Shown here piece by piece: positions 53,231 through 60,903 of a stretch of DNA of 64,000 nt. Location of the stretch: the NCBI GenBank assembly GCA_003577275.1, contig QEVO01000004.1, forward strand, positions 186,001 through 250,000. The letters are read 5' to 3'. A program made the translations under genes and the position numbers. Under the pieces are notes generated by a model that was given only the letters and a program-made list of their open reading frames with translations, was not told the origin of the DNA and ran no database searches. The DNA comes from Pseudomonadota bacterium. Lineage in GTDB: Bacteria > Pseudomonadota > Alphaproteobacteria > Sphingomonadales > Govanellaceae. The first letter of the stretch is position 1, and the number at the start of each line of letters is the position of its first letter.

Positions 53231-54751
53231 ATGACCGATAAGCAACTTTCCGCCGACTCGCACATCGTCACGCGCGGCGCCGGCTTGGCGTTCCTGGGCC
53301 GCATGGGCGCGCTCTTCGAGCCGGTCAGCGTGGTCGTGTTCGCGCAGCTTTACGGCGCGCCCAATCTCGGCCTGTTCTTGTTGCTGTGGGGCTATGTGCA
53401 GCTCATCGTCGCCGCCACTGATCTGGCGACCTCGGTGGCGTTGCAGCGGTTCATTCCATCGACCAAGGATGAGGACAAGGTGCACGCCATTTTGAAGGCG
53501 TCGATCCTGGTTTCCATCGTCTTAAGCGTCATCGCCTCGCTGGCGCTCACCCTCGCCGCGCCCTGGCTGGCGACCCATATCAACGCCGAAGAAGGGGTGA
53601 GCGGCGACCTGTCGTTGATCATCGCCACCTATGCCTGGGCGATTCCCATCTGGTGTCTGGTGGAGGTCACCACCGCCGCCATGCGGGCGCGCCGCGCCTT
53701 TGGGCCCGAGGTGCGCATCCGCGTGCTTTACGAACAGGGGCTCAGGCTGATCTCCGGCGTCGCGTTTTTTCTGATGGGCATGCCCATCTACGGCCTGTTT
53801 CTGTCGCACCTGTTGGCCATTGCCGTGACCTTGGTCGCCAGTTTTTATAACCTGCGCCGCTATTACGATCTGCGCCGCGCCTGGGCTGCGCCCTTGAAGG
53901 CAGCGGGCTTGCGCGAACTGGTGCGCTTCGGCCTGCCCATGGTAGGCACCGCCAGCCTGAAAAAATTCCAGTCCAATTTCCCGATCTTTTTGTTGAATTT
54001 CATCATTCCCGGCGCGCAAGGGGCCACCGCGGTGGCGGTCTATTCGGTGGCGCGCAAGGTATCGAGCGCGCTGCAAGGCATCCGCATGAGCTTTGATTAT
54101 GTGATCGCCCCGCTGGCGGCCTCGAAAAACCCGTTAAGCGAGCGCGACGCCCTGCAGGACATGTTCACCTTCACCACCCGGCTCATGGTGTCGATTTTCA
54201 TCCCCGCCACCGCGGTGATGCTGATCTTGAGCCGCGACATCCTGATGGTCGTCGGCTCAGAGTTTGCGGCGGCGAGCGGTCTTTTGGTGGCCCTGGCCCT
54301 GGGCCGCGCCGTGGAAGCGGCGGTCGGTCCTTCCGCCTCGCTGGTGGAAATGCTCGCCCGCTATCGCCTGCCGCTGATCAATAACGCCACCGGGTTTGCC
54401 GTAACCGCGCTCCTGATGCTCCTCCTGGTGCCCGGCTGGGGCGCCATGGGGGCCGCCGTGTCCAGCGCCATAGGTCTCTCGGTGACGGCGCTGATGGCGC
54501 TCGGCGAGGCCTGGGTGCTTTATGGTCTAAAGCCTTATGACCGCCGCATTTTCCGCCCCCTAAGCACGGCCTTTTTGGGCGGCGCGGTGATCATCGCCTT
54601 GGTCAAGATCGCTGAACCCTACGGCATGGCTCCGCGCCTCGCCGCCGCCGCCATCGGGCTACTCACTGCCTTTTACTTCCTGCTGCGCTTTGGCTACAGC
54701 AACCGGGACGCCGCCGCCTTCGGCAAGTTCGCCCGCTGGCTGAGAAACTGA
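53231..54751 (+). CDS. MOP-superfamily lipid/polysaccharide flippase
   Basis: About 506 residues and 13-14 spans of the Wzx/MATE-like polysaccharide-flippase type: GAGLAFLGRMGALFEPVSVVVFAQLYGAPNLGLFLLLWGYVQLIVAATDLATSVALQRFIPS opens the protein, and a second half repeats the fold. It lies 46 bases after lptG on the same strand, so it is probably co-transcribed. The cargo is inferred to be a lipid-linked head group or the sphingolipid itself. The start is taken at MTDKQL (53231). Confidence 0.83.
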   Translation: MTDKQLSADSHIVTRGAGLAFLGRMGALFEPVSVVVFAQLYGAPNLGLFLLLWGYVQLIVAATDLATSVALQRFIPSTKDEDKVHAILKASILVSIVLSVIASLALTLAAPWLATHINAEEGVSGDLSLIIATYAWAIPIWCLVEVTTAAMRARRAFGPEVRIRVLYEQGLRLISGVAFFLMGMPIYGLFLSHLLAIAVTLVASFYNLRRYYDLRRAWAAPLKAAGLRELVRFGLPMVGTASLKKFQSNFPIFLLNFIIPGAQGATAVAVYSVARKVSSALQGIRMSFDYVIAPLAASKNPLSERDALQDMFTFTTRLMVSIFIPATAVMLILSRDILMVVGSEFAAASGLLVALALGRAVEAAVGPSASLVEMLARYRLPLINNATGFAVTALLMLLLVPGWGAMGAAVSSAIGLSVTALMALGEAWVLYGLKPYDRRIFRPLSTAFLGGAVIIALVKIAEPYGMAPRLAAAAIGLLTAFYFLLRFGYSNRDAAAFGKFARWLRN

Positions 54752-54766
54752 TTGAACGCAAGGCGC

Positions 54767-54843
54767 CTAATATCGAGGTTCAGAAATTCGCTCTGTTACT
54801 GATATCGATATCGGAGCGAATTTCTGAACTAAAACGATATTAG
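54767..54843. repeat. Long nested inverted repeat (cruciform-type)
   Basis: Outer arms CTAATATCG (54767-54775) and CGATATTAG (54835-54843), then inner 15-bp perfect arms GTTCAGAAATTCGCT (54778-54792) and AGCGAATTTCTGAAC (54815-54829). The centre GATATCGATATC is itself palindromic. It has no T-tract and no coding content. It may be a dispersed palindromic element or a terminator/cruciform after the flippase gene. Confidence 0.75.
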
Positions 54844-55042
54844 ATTCAATAGGTTGCTAGTGTCCTTTTGAAGCCGAAGTTCGCCCAGGCACGGGCTGCA
54901 AGATGAGGCGAACTGCGGATTCAGGACACCAGCCGCAAAATCGCCCAAATAGCCGGCCAAGGTCGCCCCTTCCCATGGATCGGCCTTGGTTTTAAGGGCC
55001 CGCCCCTGTATGGTGCGGAACAAGAACGAATGGAGACGGCGC
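54844..55042. other. Gene-free leader of the hydroxylase operon
   Basis: About 200 bases with no convincing ORF on the plus strand. A minus-strand open frame exists (LAGYLGDFAAGVLNPQFA and so on), but it lacks recognisable homology and runs into the palindrome. The stretch probably holds the promoter of the hydroxylase/bCerS/NTase genes; no clear -35/-10 pair could be chosen. Confidence 0.4.
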
Positions 55043-55822
55043 ATGGCGGAGAAAGACTCGCTTTTTGCCCGCTTCGGCTTCTGGAAGAGCCGCAAGCACT
55101 ACTTAAACAAGATGACGCTGCATGAGCTCATCGTCGCCTACTTCCAGTACTACGCGATCCAGGCCTACCTCGCCATCGGAACGGTGAGCCTTGTCATATT
55201 GGCGATGAATTTCCCGGGCGTCGTGCCGACGCTGGTCGTGGTCGGGCTGTCGATCCTGGCCTATCCCTTGGCCTGGTATCTGCTGCACCGTTATATCCTG
55301 CACGGGCAGTTTCTTTATCGCATGCCGCTGACCGCGCCGTTGTGGAAGCGCATTCATTATGATCATCACCAGGACCCCTATGATCTGGAAGTGCTGTTCG
55401 GCGCGCTTTACACCACGCTGCCCACCGTCGCTATCGTCACCATGCCCATGGGCTGGCTGATTGGCGGCATCGGCGGCGCTTTCGCCGGCCTTGCCGCCGG
55501 CGTGTTCGTCACCTGCTTTTATGAATTCTGCCACTGCATCCAGCATCTCGCCTATAAGCCGAAAAGCGAGTTTCTAAAGCGCATCAAGAAGTGGCACATG
55601 TCGCATCACTTCCATAACGAGAACGGAAACTTCGGCATCACCAACTACGTCTGGGACCGCGTGTTCGGCACCTTCGATCCGGAGAATACGGTGCTGGCGA
55701 AAAGCTCTACTGTATTCAACCTCGGCTATACCGAGGAAGAGGCGGCGAAATATCCCTGGGTAGCCCGCGTCTCGGGCGGCTTAGGCCCGGCAACGCCGCG
55801 CGAACGCCGATTGGGCGAGTAA
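55043..55822 (+). CDS. Fatty acid hydroxylase/sterol desaturase superfamily protein
   Basis: About 259 residues, four spans and the di-iron histidine boxes HRYILH, HYDHH, HCIQH and HMSHHFH. The enzyme would hydroxylate or desaturate a lipid at the inner membrane using O2. In this locus the likely target is the sphingoid base or the N-acyl chain of ceramide. The start is ATG 55043 after GGAGA; the upstream in-frame extension is not conserved-looking. It is followed 21 bases later by the bCerS-like gene. Confidence 0.88.
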   Translation: MAEKDSLFARFGFWKSRKHYLNKMTLHELIVAYFQYYAIQAYLAIGTVSLVILAMNFPGVVPTLVVVGLSILAYPLAWYLLHRYILHGQFLYRMPLTAPLWKRIHYDHHQDPYDLEVLFGALYTTLPTVAIVTMPMGWLIGGIGGAFAGLAAGVFVTCFYEFCHCIQHLAYKPKSEFLKRIKKWHMSHHFHNENGNFGITNYVWDRVFGTFDPENTVLAKSSTVFNLGYTEEEAAKYPWVARVSGGLGPATPRERRLGE

Positions 55823-55843
55823 CAACAGAAAGCGAATATAACA

Positions 55844-56989
55844 ATGGCGGGGGAAATCCGGGTCGTTCCGGTTGACGACAAAAAGCGCACGGCGACTTTT
55901 CATGCACTGCCGCGCCGTATATATGCCGATGATCCCAACTGGGCGCCGCCATTCTCTCTGGAGCTCAAGGATCGCTTGAGCCACACCAAAAACCCTTATT
56001 TCCAGCATGCGCGGATGCGGATGTGGCTCGTCTATCGCGGTTCGGAGGCGGTGGGGCGCATCAGCGCCCAAATCGACCGCCTGGTGCCGCAGTATCAAGG
56101 CGAAGCCATCGGCCATTTCGGTTTCTTTGAATGCGAGAACGATATCGGCGCTTCCTATGCGCTCCTGGAAACCGCTGAAGCATGGCTGAAACGCCACGAG
56201 ATAACCCGCATACTTGGCCCCTTCTCGCCCACCATCAACGAGGAACCAGGCATCCTGATCGATGGCTTTGATATGCCGCCGATGATGCTGATGGCTCACG
56301 GCCGTCCCTATTACGCGCAGCTGATGGAAAGCGCCGGCTATGAAAAGGCGAGGGATCTTTACGCCTACTACCTAGATATCCGTAATGAAATCCTGCCGCC
56401 GACGATCAAGAAGCTGTGCGATCGTTTTATACGCGACGGCAAACTGAAGCTTCGCCGCGTGCAGATGAAGAACTACGCCGCAGACTTGAAAATCGTGCTC
56501 CATATCTTCAACGACGCCTGGTCGGAGAATTGGGGCTATCTGCCGATGACCGACGCCGAATTGAAGCACACCGCGGACGGCCTGAAGATGCTCATACGCG
56601 AGGATCTGGCCTACATCGCCGAGGCGGAAGGCCGCCCCATCGGCATGATGGTGACGCTGCCCAACCTGAATGAAATCATCAAGGCCATCGACGGCAAATT
56701 GCTGCCGTTCGGCATTTTCAAGCTTCTGTGGTGGCTCAAGGCCAAAAAAGCGAAAACCACGCGCGTACCATTGATGGGCGTGCTGAAGGAGTTCCAGAAC
56801 AGCCCGCTGGGCGGCGCTGCGGCTTTCGCGCTCATTGAGCAGATCCGGCAGAACGGCGTGGCGGGTGGCGCTGAGCATGCGGAGCTGTCATGGATCCTGG
56901 AAGACAATCCGCGCATGATTGGCATTCTCGATAAGATCGGCTCACGGCGCTATAAAACCTATCGTGTTTACGGCAAGGCTCTTGGCTGA
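55844..56989 (+). CDS. bcerS: Bacterial ceramide synthase-like acyltransferase (bCerS)
   Basis: A 381-residue GNAT-fold protein of the group that includes the Caulobacter ceramide synthase: YADDPNWAPPFSLELKDRLSHTKNPYFQHARMRMWLVYRG at the N-terminus, GPFSPTINEEPGILIDGFD in the middle, and HAELSWILEDNPRMIGILDKIGSRRYKTYRVYGK at the C-terminus. It would N-acylate the sphingoid base. It is unrelated to eukaryotic ceramide synthases. The stop overlaps the next gene start (TGATG), showing translational coupling. Family assignment is from memory of the sequence type and is strongly supported by context. Confidence 0.85.
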   Translation: MAGEIRVVPVDDKKRTATFHALPRRIYADDPNWAPPFSLELKDRLSHTKNPYFQHARMRMWLVYRGSEAVGRISAQIDRLVPQYQGEAIGHFGFFECENDIGASYALLETAEAWLKRHEITRILGPFSPTINEEPGILIDGFDMPPMMLMAHGRPYYAQLMESAGYEKARDLYAYYLDIRNEILPPTIKKLCDRFIRDGKLKLRRVQMKNYAADLKIVLHIFNDAWSENWGYLPMTDAELKHTADGLKMLIREDLAYIAEAEGRPIGMMVTLPNLNEIIKAIDGKLLPFGIFKLLWWLKAKKAKTTRVPLMGVLKEFQNSPLGGAAAFALIEQIRQNGVAGGAEHAELSWILEDNPRMIGILDKIGSRRYKTYRVYGKALG

Positions 56990-57798
56990 TGGATGCTCCG
57001 CTTCGATATCCCGCCCTGGTGCTTGCCGGCAAGCGCCGCGAAGATGATCCCGTCGCCAAGTACAAGGGCGTCTCGCATAAAGCCATCGCCATCATCGGCG
57101 GCCGGCCGATGATCGCGCACGTGCTGGAAGCCTTGGCGGAAAGCGCCTGGATCGGCGATATCTTCATCTCCACGGAGGATGTCGAATCCTTTCGCGCCCG
57201 CGCCGATATCGTCGCCTATACGCCCGCCACCCATATCACCGAGGCCGCCAGCTCGATCTGCGAAAGCGTGCAGCGCGCCGTGGCGCGTGGCGATGTCAAG
57301 CCGCCGTTCTTTGTCGTCACCGCCGATCATGCCTTGCTGACCCCCGACATGATCGAACATTTCTGGCGCGTGGCGCAGCAGGCGATGACCAAGGAAGGCG
57401 CCGATTTCGCCCTGGCGTTCGTACCGCGCCACATCATCAGGGCCGCCTACCCGGACACCAAACGCACCTATCTTGAATTTCGCGACGATGGCTATTCCGG
57501 CTGCAACATGTATGGGTTCTTGACGGTTAAGTCGCTTAAAATCCTCCACTTCTGGCGCGAGGTCGAATCAAAGCGCAAAAAGCCGCTGGACTTGGTGCGC
57601 GCCTTTGGATTCGGCAATCTCATCCGCTACCTGCTCCGTCTTCACACCATCGACGACATGCTGGCGCGCGCCGGCCGCATCGTCGGCGCCCGGCCGGTGG
57701 TGATAAAAATGCCGTGGGCCGAGGCGTCCATTGACGTTGATAAAGTCAGCGATGTGGTAATCGTTGAGGACATTCTGGCGCGCCGCAAAGGAATCTGA
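56989..57798 (+). CDS. MobA-like NTP transferase of the sphingolipid locus
   Basis: A 269-residue nucleotidyltransferase. The N-terminal loop YPALVLAGKRREDDPVAKYKGVSHKAIAIIGGRPMIAHVL matches the GxGxR-like nucleotide loop and sugar-nucleotidyl fold; VTADHALLTPDMI carries a metal-binding Asp. It is coupled to bcerS by a one-base overlap. A comparable NTP-transferase takes part in ceramide-phosphoglycerate synthesis in Caulobacter, so head-group activation is a reasonable guess. The nucleotide and acceptor are unknown. Confidence 0.8.
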   Translation: MDAPLRYPALVLAGKRREDDPVAKYKGVSHKAIAIIGGRPMIAHVLEALAESAWIGDIFISTEDVESFRARADIVAYTPATHITEAASSICESVQRAVARGDVKPPFFVVTADHALLTPDMIEHFWRVAQQAMTKEGADFALAFVPRHIIRAAYPDTKRTYLEFRDDGYSGCNMYGFLTVKSLKILHFWREVESKRKKPLDLVRAFGFGNLIRYLLRLHTIDDMLARAGRIVGARPVVIKMPWAEASIDVDKVSDVVIVEDILARRKGI

Positions 57799-57800
57799 CC

Positions 57801-58496
57801 ATGCCCACTTCTAAGACCGCTCATAAACATAAAAGCCTGCTGCATCGCCTGAGAAATTATTTCATCACCGGTCTGGTGGTGGCTGCTCCCATCGGCATTA
57901 CCATTTATCTTGCGGTGGCGTTCATTGATTCCATCGATGGCTTGGTGACGCCGCTTATTCCTGAACGTTATAATCCGGAATCCTATCTGCCCTTCGGACT
58001 GCCGGGCCTGGGCGTGGTCATTGCCGTGGTTTTCCTCACCCTTCTGGGCGCCGTCGCCACTAATTTCTTCGGCCGCACGCTGCTGTCGATGGGGGAATCC
58101 CTGCTCGACCGGATGCCGATCATCCGCTCCATCTACAGCACTTTAAAGCAAATCTTCGAGACGGTGGCATCGACCAACTCCGGCTCATTCAAGGATGTAG
58201 TTTTGGTGGAATATCCGCGTAAGGATATCTGGGCCATCGCCTTCGTCACCAGTGAAACCAAGGGTGAAATTCAAGATCGCACCATAGAGGATGTGGTCAA
58301 CGTGTTCCTGCCGACAACGCCCAATCCCACCTCGGGCTTTCTGCTGTTCGTGCCGAAGAAAGACCTCGTCTATCTCAACATGACGGTGGATGACGGCATG
58401 AAGTATATCATCTCCGCCGGCCTCGTCGTGCCGCCGCGTCGACCGCCGAAGGGTGCGCCGATCCTGCCGCCGGTCACCCCGAGCGCAGGGTCTTGA
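57801..58496 (+). CDS. DUF502 family membrane protein
   Basis: A 231-residue protein with two N-terminal membrane spans: NYFITGLVVAAPIGITIYLAVAFI and PGLGVVIAVVFLTLLGAVATNF. The DUF502 signature is GESLLDRMPIIRSIYSTLKQIFE, then FKDVVLVEYPRKDIWAIAFVT and PTTPNPTSGFLLFVPKKDLVYLNMTVDDGMKYIISAG. The function is unknown. It is commonly found beside recG in alphaproteobacteria. It starts 2 bases after the NTP transferase, and its 3' end overlaps convergent recG by 23 bases. Confidence 0.93.
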   Translation: MPTSKTAHKHKSLLHRLRNYFITGLVVAAPIGITIYLAVAFIDSIDGLVTPLIPERYNPESYLPFGLPGLGVVIAVVFLTLLGAVATNFFGRTLLSMGESLLDRMPIIRSIYSTLKQIFETVASTNSGSFKDVVLVEYPRKDIWAIAFVTSETKGEIQDRTIEDVVNVFLPTTPNPTSGFLLFVPKKDLVYLNMTVDDGMKYIISAGLVVPPRRPPKGAPILPPVTPSAGS

Positions 58497-60561
58497 CCGC
58501 CTCATCCCGCTCGAACAGGTAAAGCAATACCCGCAGCGCTTGGCCGCGCCCCTGGGCCAGATCAGGATCTTTCGTGACGATGAGCCGGGCGTCGTCCCGC
58601 GCCATGGCGAGAAGATCGCCGTGCGCCGCGATATCGGCGAGGCGAAATTCCGGCAGCCCCGATTGCCGGGTGCCGAGCACCTCGCCCGCGCCCCTGAGCT
58701 TCAAATCCTCTTCGGCGATGCGAAAGCCATCCTCGGTTTCGCGGATCACCTTCAGCCTTGCCCGCGCCGTCTCACCCAAGGGCGAGCCGTAGAGGAGAAT
58801 GCAGGTGGATTTATCCGCGCCGCGCCCCACCCGGCCACGCAACTGATGAAGCTGCGCCAGGCCGAAGCGCTCGGCGTGCTCGATCACCATGACGGTGGCC
58901 TGCGGCACGTCGACGCCGACCTCGATCACCGTGGTGGCCACCAGGACGCTGATTTTGCCGGCGATGAAGTCCGCCATCACCGCCTCTTTATCCGCGCCCT
59001 TCATGCGGCCGTGGATTAGTCCGACGATATCGCCGAACACCTCGCGCAGCGCCGCCGCGCGCGCCTCGGCCGCCGCCAGATCGACGGCCGCCGACTCCTC
59101 GATCAACGGACAGACCCAATAGACCCGCGCGCCGCTTGCAAGCGCTCGTCCGACCCCCGCCACCACCTCCTCGAGTCGCGCCTGGGGCACGGCGCGGGTG
59201 TCGATGGGGGCGCGTCCAGGCGGCTTTTCATCGAGCCGCGAGACATCCATGTCGCCATAGGCGGTCAAGGCCAGGGTGCGCGGGATGGGGGTGGCCGTCA
59301 TCACCAGCATGTCCACCGGGCCCTGTCCCTTGCCGGCCAGGCGCAGGCGCTGATGGACGCCAAACCGGTGCTGCTCGTCAATCACCGCCAGCACCAGATC
59401 GGCGAACGCCACATCGGCTTCAAACAGGGCATGGGTGCCCACCATGATATCGATCTCGCCCGCCGCCAGGGCGGCCAGCGCCAGATCCCGCGCCTTGCCT
59501 TTGCTGCGCCCGGTGAGCAGCGCCAGCCTCACCCCGGCTGCTTCGGCCAAGGGCTTGAGCGTGTCGTAATGCTGCCGAGCGAGGATTTCGGTGGGGGCCA
59601 GCATCGCCGCCTGCCCTCCCGCCTCCACCGCGCTGAGCATGGCGAGGAGCGCCACCACCGTCTTGCCGCTGCCGACATCGCCCTGCAAAAGGCGCAGCAT
59701 GGCGTCTTCGCTCTTCATGTCGGCGTCGATCTCGGCCAAGGCGCGCTGCTGCGCCCCGGTCAAGGCGAAGGGCAGCGCCGCCATCACTTTGGCGCGAAGC
59801 GCGCCGGTGCCGACGATGGCCCGGCCTTTGCGCCGCTTCATGCGCTCGCGCACCAGCGCCAGCGCCAGTTGGTTGGCCAACAGCTCGTCATAGGCCAGCC
59901 GCGCCCGGGCCGGGGTCAGCGGTTCAGTATCGGCCTCGCTCATCGGCGCATGGGCGGCCTTCACCGCCGCCTGCCAGCCGGGCCAGCCCTGACGCTTTTG
60001 CAACGCCGGATCGAGCCATTCCGGCAGCGCCGGCAGATGATGCAGCGCGCCCTCCACGGCGCGGCGCATGACGCGCCCGCTCAACCCCGCCGTCAGACCA
60101 TAGACCGGTTCCACCGCCGGCAGGCTGGCGGCGGTCTCCGGCGACAGGATGTAGTCGGGATGGCTCATCTGCGGCCGGCCCTGGAAGTATTCCACTTTGC
60201 CGCTGATGATCCGGGTGGCGCCCACCGGCAGCATTTCGGCGATATAGCCGCGGTGGGTGGAGAAGAACACCAGATCGATCTCGCCGCTGTCGTCGCTGGC
60301 GCGCACCCGGTAGGGCCGTCGCCCGCCGGGCGGCGCGGGCAGGTGTTCCAGGATGCGCACGGTCAGGGTGGCGATGGCGCCGTCCGCCGCCACCGCCGCC
60401 TGGGGGCGATAGCTGCGATCAATCACTCCTGTGGGCAGGTGCCAGAGGAGATCAACGACCCGGCTAAGCCCCAGCCGCGCCAGATGCGCCGCGGTGCGCC
60501 CGCCGATGCCCTTCAAGGCGGTCAGCGAGCCGAACAGCGGGTATAAAATCTCTGGACGCAC
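58474..60561 (-). CDS. recG: ATP-dependent DNA helicase RecG
   Basis: About 695 residues. The N-terminal wedge/OB domain (LTALKGIGGRTAAHLARLGLSRVVDLLWHLP) is followed by the helicase core: Walker A GDVGSGKTVVALLA, DEQHRFGVHQR (DExH box), TATPIPRTLAL, and QLRGRVGRGADKSTCILLY (motif VI). It remodels stalled replication forks and Holliday junctions. The start is GTG 60561 (VRPEILYPLFGSL), since the longer ORF adds an unconserved segment. It is divergent from sdhE. Confidence 0.95.
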   Translation of the reverse strand: MRPEILYPLFGSLTALKGIGGRTAAHLARLGLSRVVDLLWHLPTGVIDRSYRPQAAVAADGAIATLTVRILEHLPAPPGGRRPYRVRASDDSGEIDLVFFSTHRGYIAEMLPVGATRIISGKVEYFQGRPQMSHPDYILSPETAASLPAVEPVYGLTAGLSGRVMRRAVEGALHHLPALPEWLDPALQKRQGWPGWQAAVKAAHAPMSEADTEPLTPARARLAYDELLANQLALALVRERMKRRKGRAIVGTGALRAKVMAALPFALTGAQQRALAEIDADMKSEDAMLRLLQGDVGSGKTVVALLAMLSAVEAGGQAAMLAPTEILARQHYDTLKPLAEAAGVRLALLTGRSKGKARDLALAALAAGEIDIMVGTHALFEADVAFADLVLAVIDEQHRFGVHQRLRLAGKGQGPVDMLVMTATPIPRTLALTAYGDMDVSRLDEKPPGRAPIDTRAVPQARLEEVVAGVGRALASGARVYWVCPLIEESAAVDLAAAEARAAALREVFGDIVGLIHGRMKGADKEAVMADFIAGKISVLVATTVIEVGVDVPQATVMVIEHAERFGLAQLHQLRGRVGRGADKSTCILLYGSPLGETARARLKVIRETEDGFRIAEEDLKLRGAGEVLGTRQSGLPEFRLADIAAHGDLLAMARDDARLIVTKDPDLAQGRGQALRVLLYLFERDEAVKTLRSG

Positions 60562-60630
60562 CGCCGCCCCACCCGTAAAAAAACGCACGTGCGTCACGTT
60601 AGCCCAACCCTTAGCGCGAACCAAGCCGGG

Positions 60631-60903
60631 ATGAATGACCCCCTAGACATCCGCCGCAAGCGCCTCCGCTTCCGCAGCTGGCACCGCGGCAGCAAGGAAG
60701 CGGATATCCTTTTGGGCAACTTCGCCGATAAGTATCTGAATGCCCTGACGGCGGACCAGATCGATCGCTACGAAACCCTGATCGCCGAACAGGACATCGA
60801 CCTCGTGAGCTGGATCACCGGCAACCGCCCCGTGCCAGCCGCCTTCGATCACGACGTGATGGCGATGCTGCAACGCCTCGATTACGTGGACATCACCACG
60901 TGA
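60631..60903 (+). CDS. sdhE: FAD assembly factor SdhE
   Basis: About 90 residues: IRRKRLRFRSWHRGSKEADILLGNFADKYLNALTADQIDRYETLIAEQDIDLVSWITG. The RGxxE motif binds the FAD-bearing flavoprotein of succinate dehydrogenase and promotes covalent flavinylation. The start is ATG 60631, matching the usual length. The last 4 bases overlap the mfd start (GTGA). Confidence 0.95.
   Translation: MNDPLDIRRKRLRFRSWHRGSKEADILLGNFADKYLNALTADQIDRYETLIAEQDIDLVSWITGNRPVPAAFDHDVMAMLQRLDYVDITT

Noticed and set aside
54829..55095. Minus-strand open frame reading LAGYLGDFAAGVLNPQFA and onward, possible transposase remnant
   Set aside because: No transposase motif could be recognised; it runs into the palindrome and overlaps the hydroxylase start, so it is treated as non-coding.
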